From Nanobdellota archaeon (lineage in GTDB: Archaea > Nanobdellota > Nanobdellia > Woesearchaeales > JAUYGA01), in assembly GCA_030690755.1 (NCBI GenBank), contig JAUYGA010000130.1, positions 1 to 5,843 of the forward strand: a stretch of DNA of 5,843 nt, in the 5' to 3' direction. The translations under genes and the position numbers were made by a program. Positions within the stretch are counted from its first letter, which is position 1, and the number at the start of each line of letters is the position of its first letter. Below the pieces are notes generated by a model. That model was given only the letters and a program-made list of their open reading frames with translations, was not told the origin of the DNA and searched no databases. Below, one piece after another: positions 5,574-5,843 of this stretch.

Positions 5574-5740
5574 AAATTCTGTAGAAAATGCAGGCAGCAT
5601 CACTTCGCAAAACTCCTTTGATAAGGACATAAAAAGAGTTGGAGGGGATAATCCCTAAGGGACTCCGGCGGTGGAATGAAGAAAAACGGCGAGAGTTTTG
5701 CCGATGCTGCCCGAACGGAGTGAGATTTTCTACAGAATTT
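5574..5740 (+). ncRNA. Structured intergenic element, copy 2
   Basis: This 167-nt element has the same plan as 2813-2973. P1 pairs AAATTCTGTAGAAAAT (5574-5589) with 5725-5740, 16 bp. P2 pairs GGCAGCATC (5593-5601) with GATGCTGCC (5703-5711), 9 bp. The junction has GCA on the 5' side and CGAACGGAGTGAG (5712-5724) on the 3' side, matching the GAAC-N3/4-GTGAG of copy 1. Inside P2, GCAAAACTC (5607-5615) pairs with GAGTTTTGC (5693-5701), 9 bp. Further in, GGAGGGG (5641-5647) pairs with CCC (5653-5655) and CTCC (5663-5666) across a 7-nt bulge, with T-G wobbles at its base that favour the plus strand, and TCCTT-TGAT-AAGGA is a possible small hairpin at 5614-5627. The element lies after the lemA terminator, so if it is RNA it needs its own promoter; TTTATTTATTATAAA at 5562-5576 is AT-rich but predicts a start inside P1. 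Known families were not recognised. Confidence 0.65.
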
Positions 5741-5753
5741 TTATCATAGAAAC

Positions 5754-5828
5754 ATTTAAAAACTATAAAATTACTTTATTCGATAAAGCCCAATATGTTA
5801 TGCGGCAGTTCGTTAAAAAAGAGGTTGT
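5754..5828 (+). promoter_or_regulatory. Promoter and ribosome binding site of the gene at the right edge
   Basis: ATTTAAAAA at 5754-5762 repeats the aldolase promoter core (AACATTTAAAAACT is identical in both) and predicts a start near 5784. GAGGT at 5821-5825 lies 6 nt before the ATG at 5832. The leader of about 48 nt is longer than for the other genes here. Confidence 0.5.
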
Positions 5829-5831
5829 ATC

Positions 5832-5843
5832 ATGGTTTCAGAA
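5832..5843 (+). CDS. Start of a gene cut by the window edge
   Basis: Only M-V-S-E is visible, so no product can be proposed. The start is chosen because GAGGT sits 6 nt upstream. Two earlier ATGs, at 5795 and 5800, open other frames that also run to the edge, but neither has a ribosome binding site. Confidence 0.4.

Noticed and set aside
5574..5740. MITE or IS-derived miniature element
   Set aside because: The terminal inverted repeats of the two copies are unrelated in sequence and no target-site duplication is visible; copies of one transposon family should share their ends.

Overview
This window looks like part of a small, AT-rich archaeal genome, plausibly a DPANN-type lineage such as the Woesearchaeota/Pacearchaeota; I cannot fix the lineage from sequence alone. 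The archaeal signs are TATA-like boxes of the TTTAAAAA/TTTATAAAA type about 25 bases before predicted transcript starts, two genes whose start codon falls on that predicted start (leaderless), GAGGTG-type ribosome binding sites on others, a T-rich terminator without a hairpin, and an archaeal-type class I (DhnA/FbaB-like) fructose-bisphosphate aldolase.

Left part (1-2787). An iron-sulfur flavoprotein-type reductase with an intact CX2CX2CX5C cluster motif (21-584) converges on an unrecognised 240-residue protein on the minus strand (605-1327), which may be a distant ATP-grasp domain. That gene is divergent from a Nudix hydrolase (1420-1842), with an AT-rich two-way promoter region between them. 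Just after the Nudix stop is a short coding-like tail (1843-1889) that resembles the C-terminus of the flavoprotein and can also be reached from the Nudix gene by a -1 slip on A AAA AAA. The aldolase (1951-2787) follows with its own promoter and ribosome binding site.

Right part (3021-5524). Three cell-envelope genes lie on the plus strand: a two-helix membrane protein with a GIDE-type domain but no RING finger, a cysteine-rich lipoprotein built from two alternating repeat types (A-A-B-A-B), and LemA. GIDE and LemA proteins often occur as neighbours, so this looks like an envelope cluster, although each gene seems able to start its own transcript. Only the first bases of another plus-strand gene are present at the right edge (from 5832).

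The most notable content is not protein-coding. Two intergenic elements of 161 and 167 nt (2813-2973 and 5574-5740) share one architecture: a perfect 15-16 bp closing helix, a strongly asymmetric junction whose 3' strand in both reads nGAAC-N3/4-GTGAG, then a perfect 9-10 bp second helix around a complex interior of about 92-101 nt. Helix sequences differ completely between the copies while the pairing and the junction are kept. This is what is expected of two members of one structured RNA (or structured DNA) family. Both lie 13-16 bases upstream of the TATA box of the next gene. I recognise no known family.
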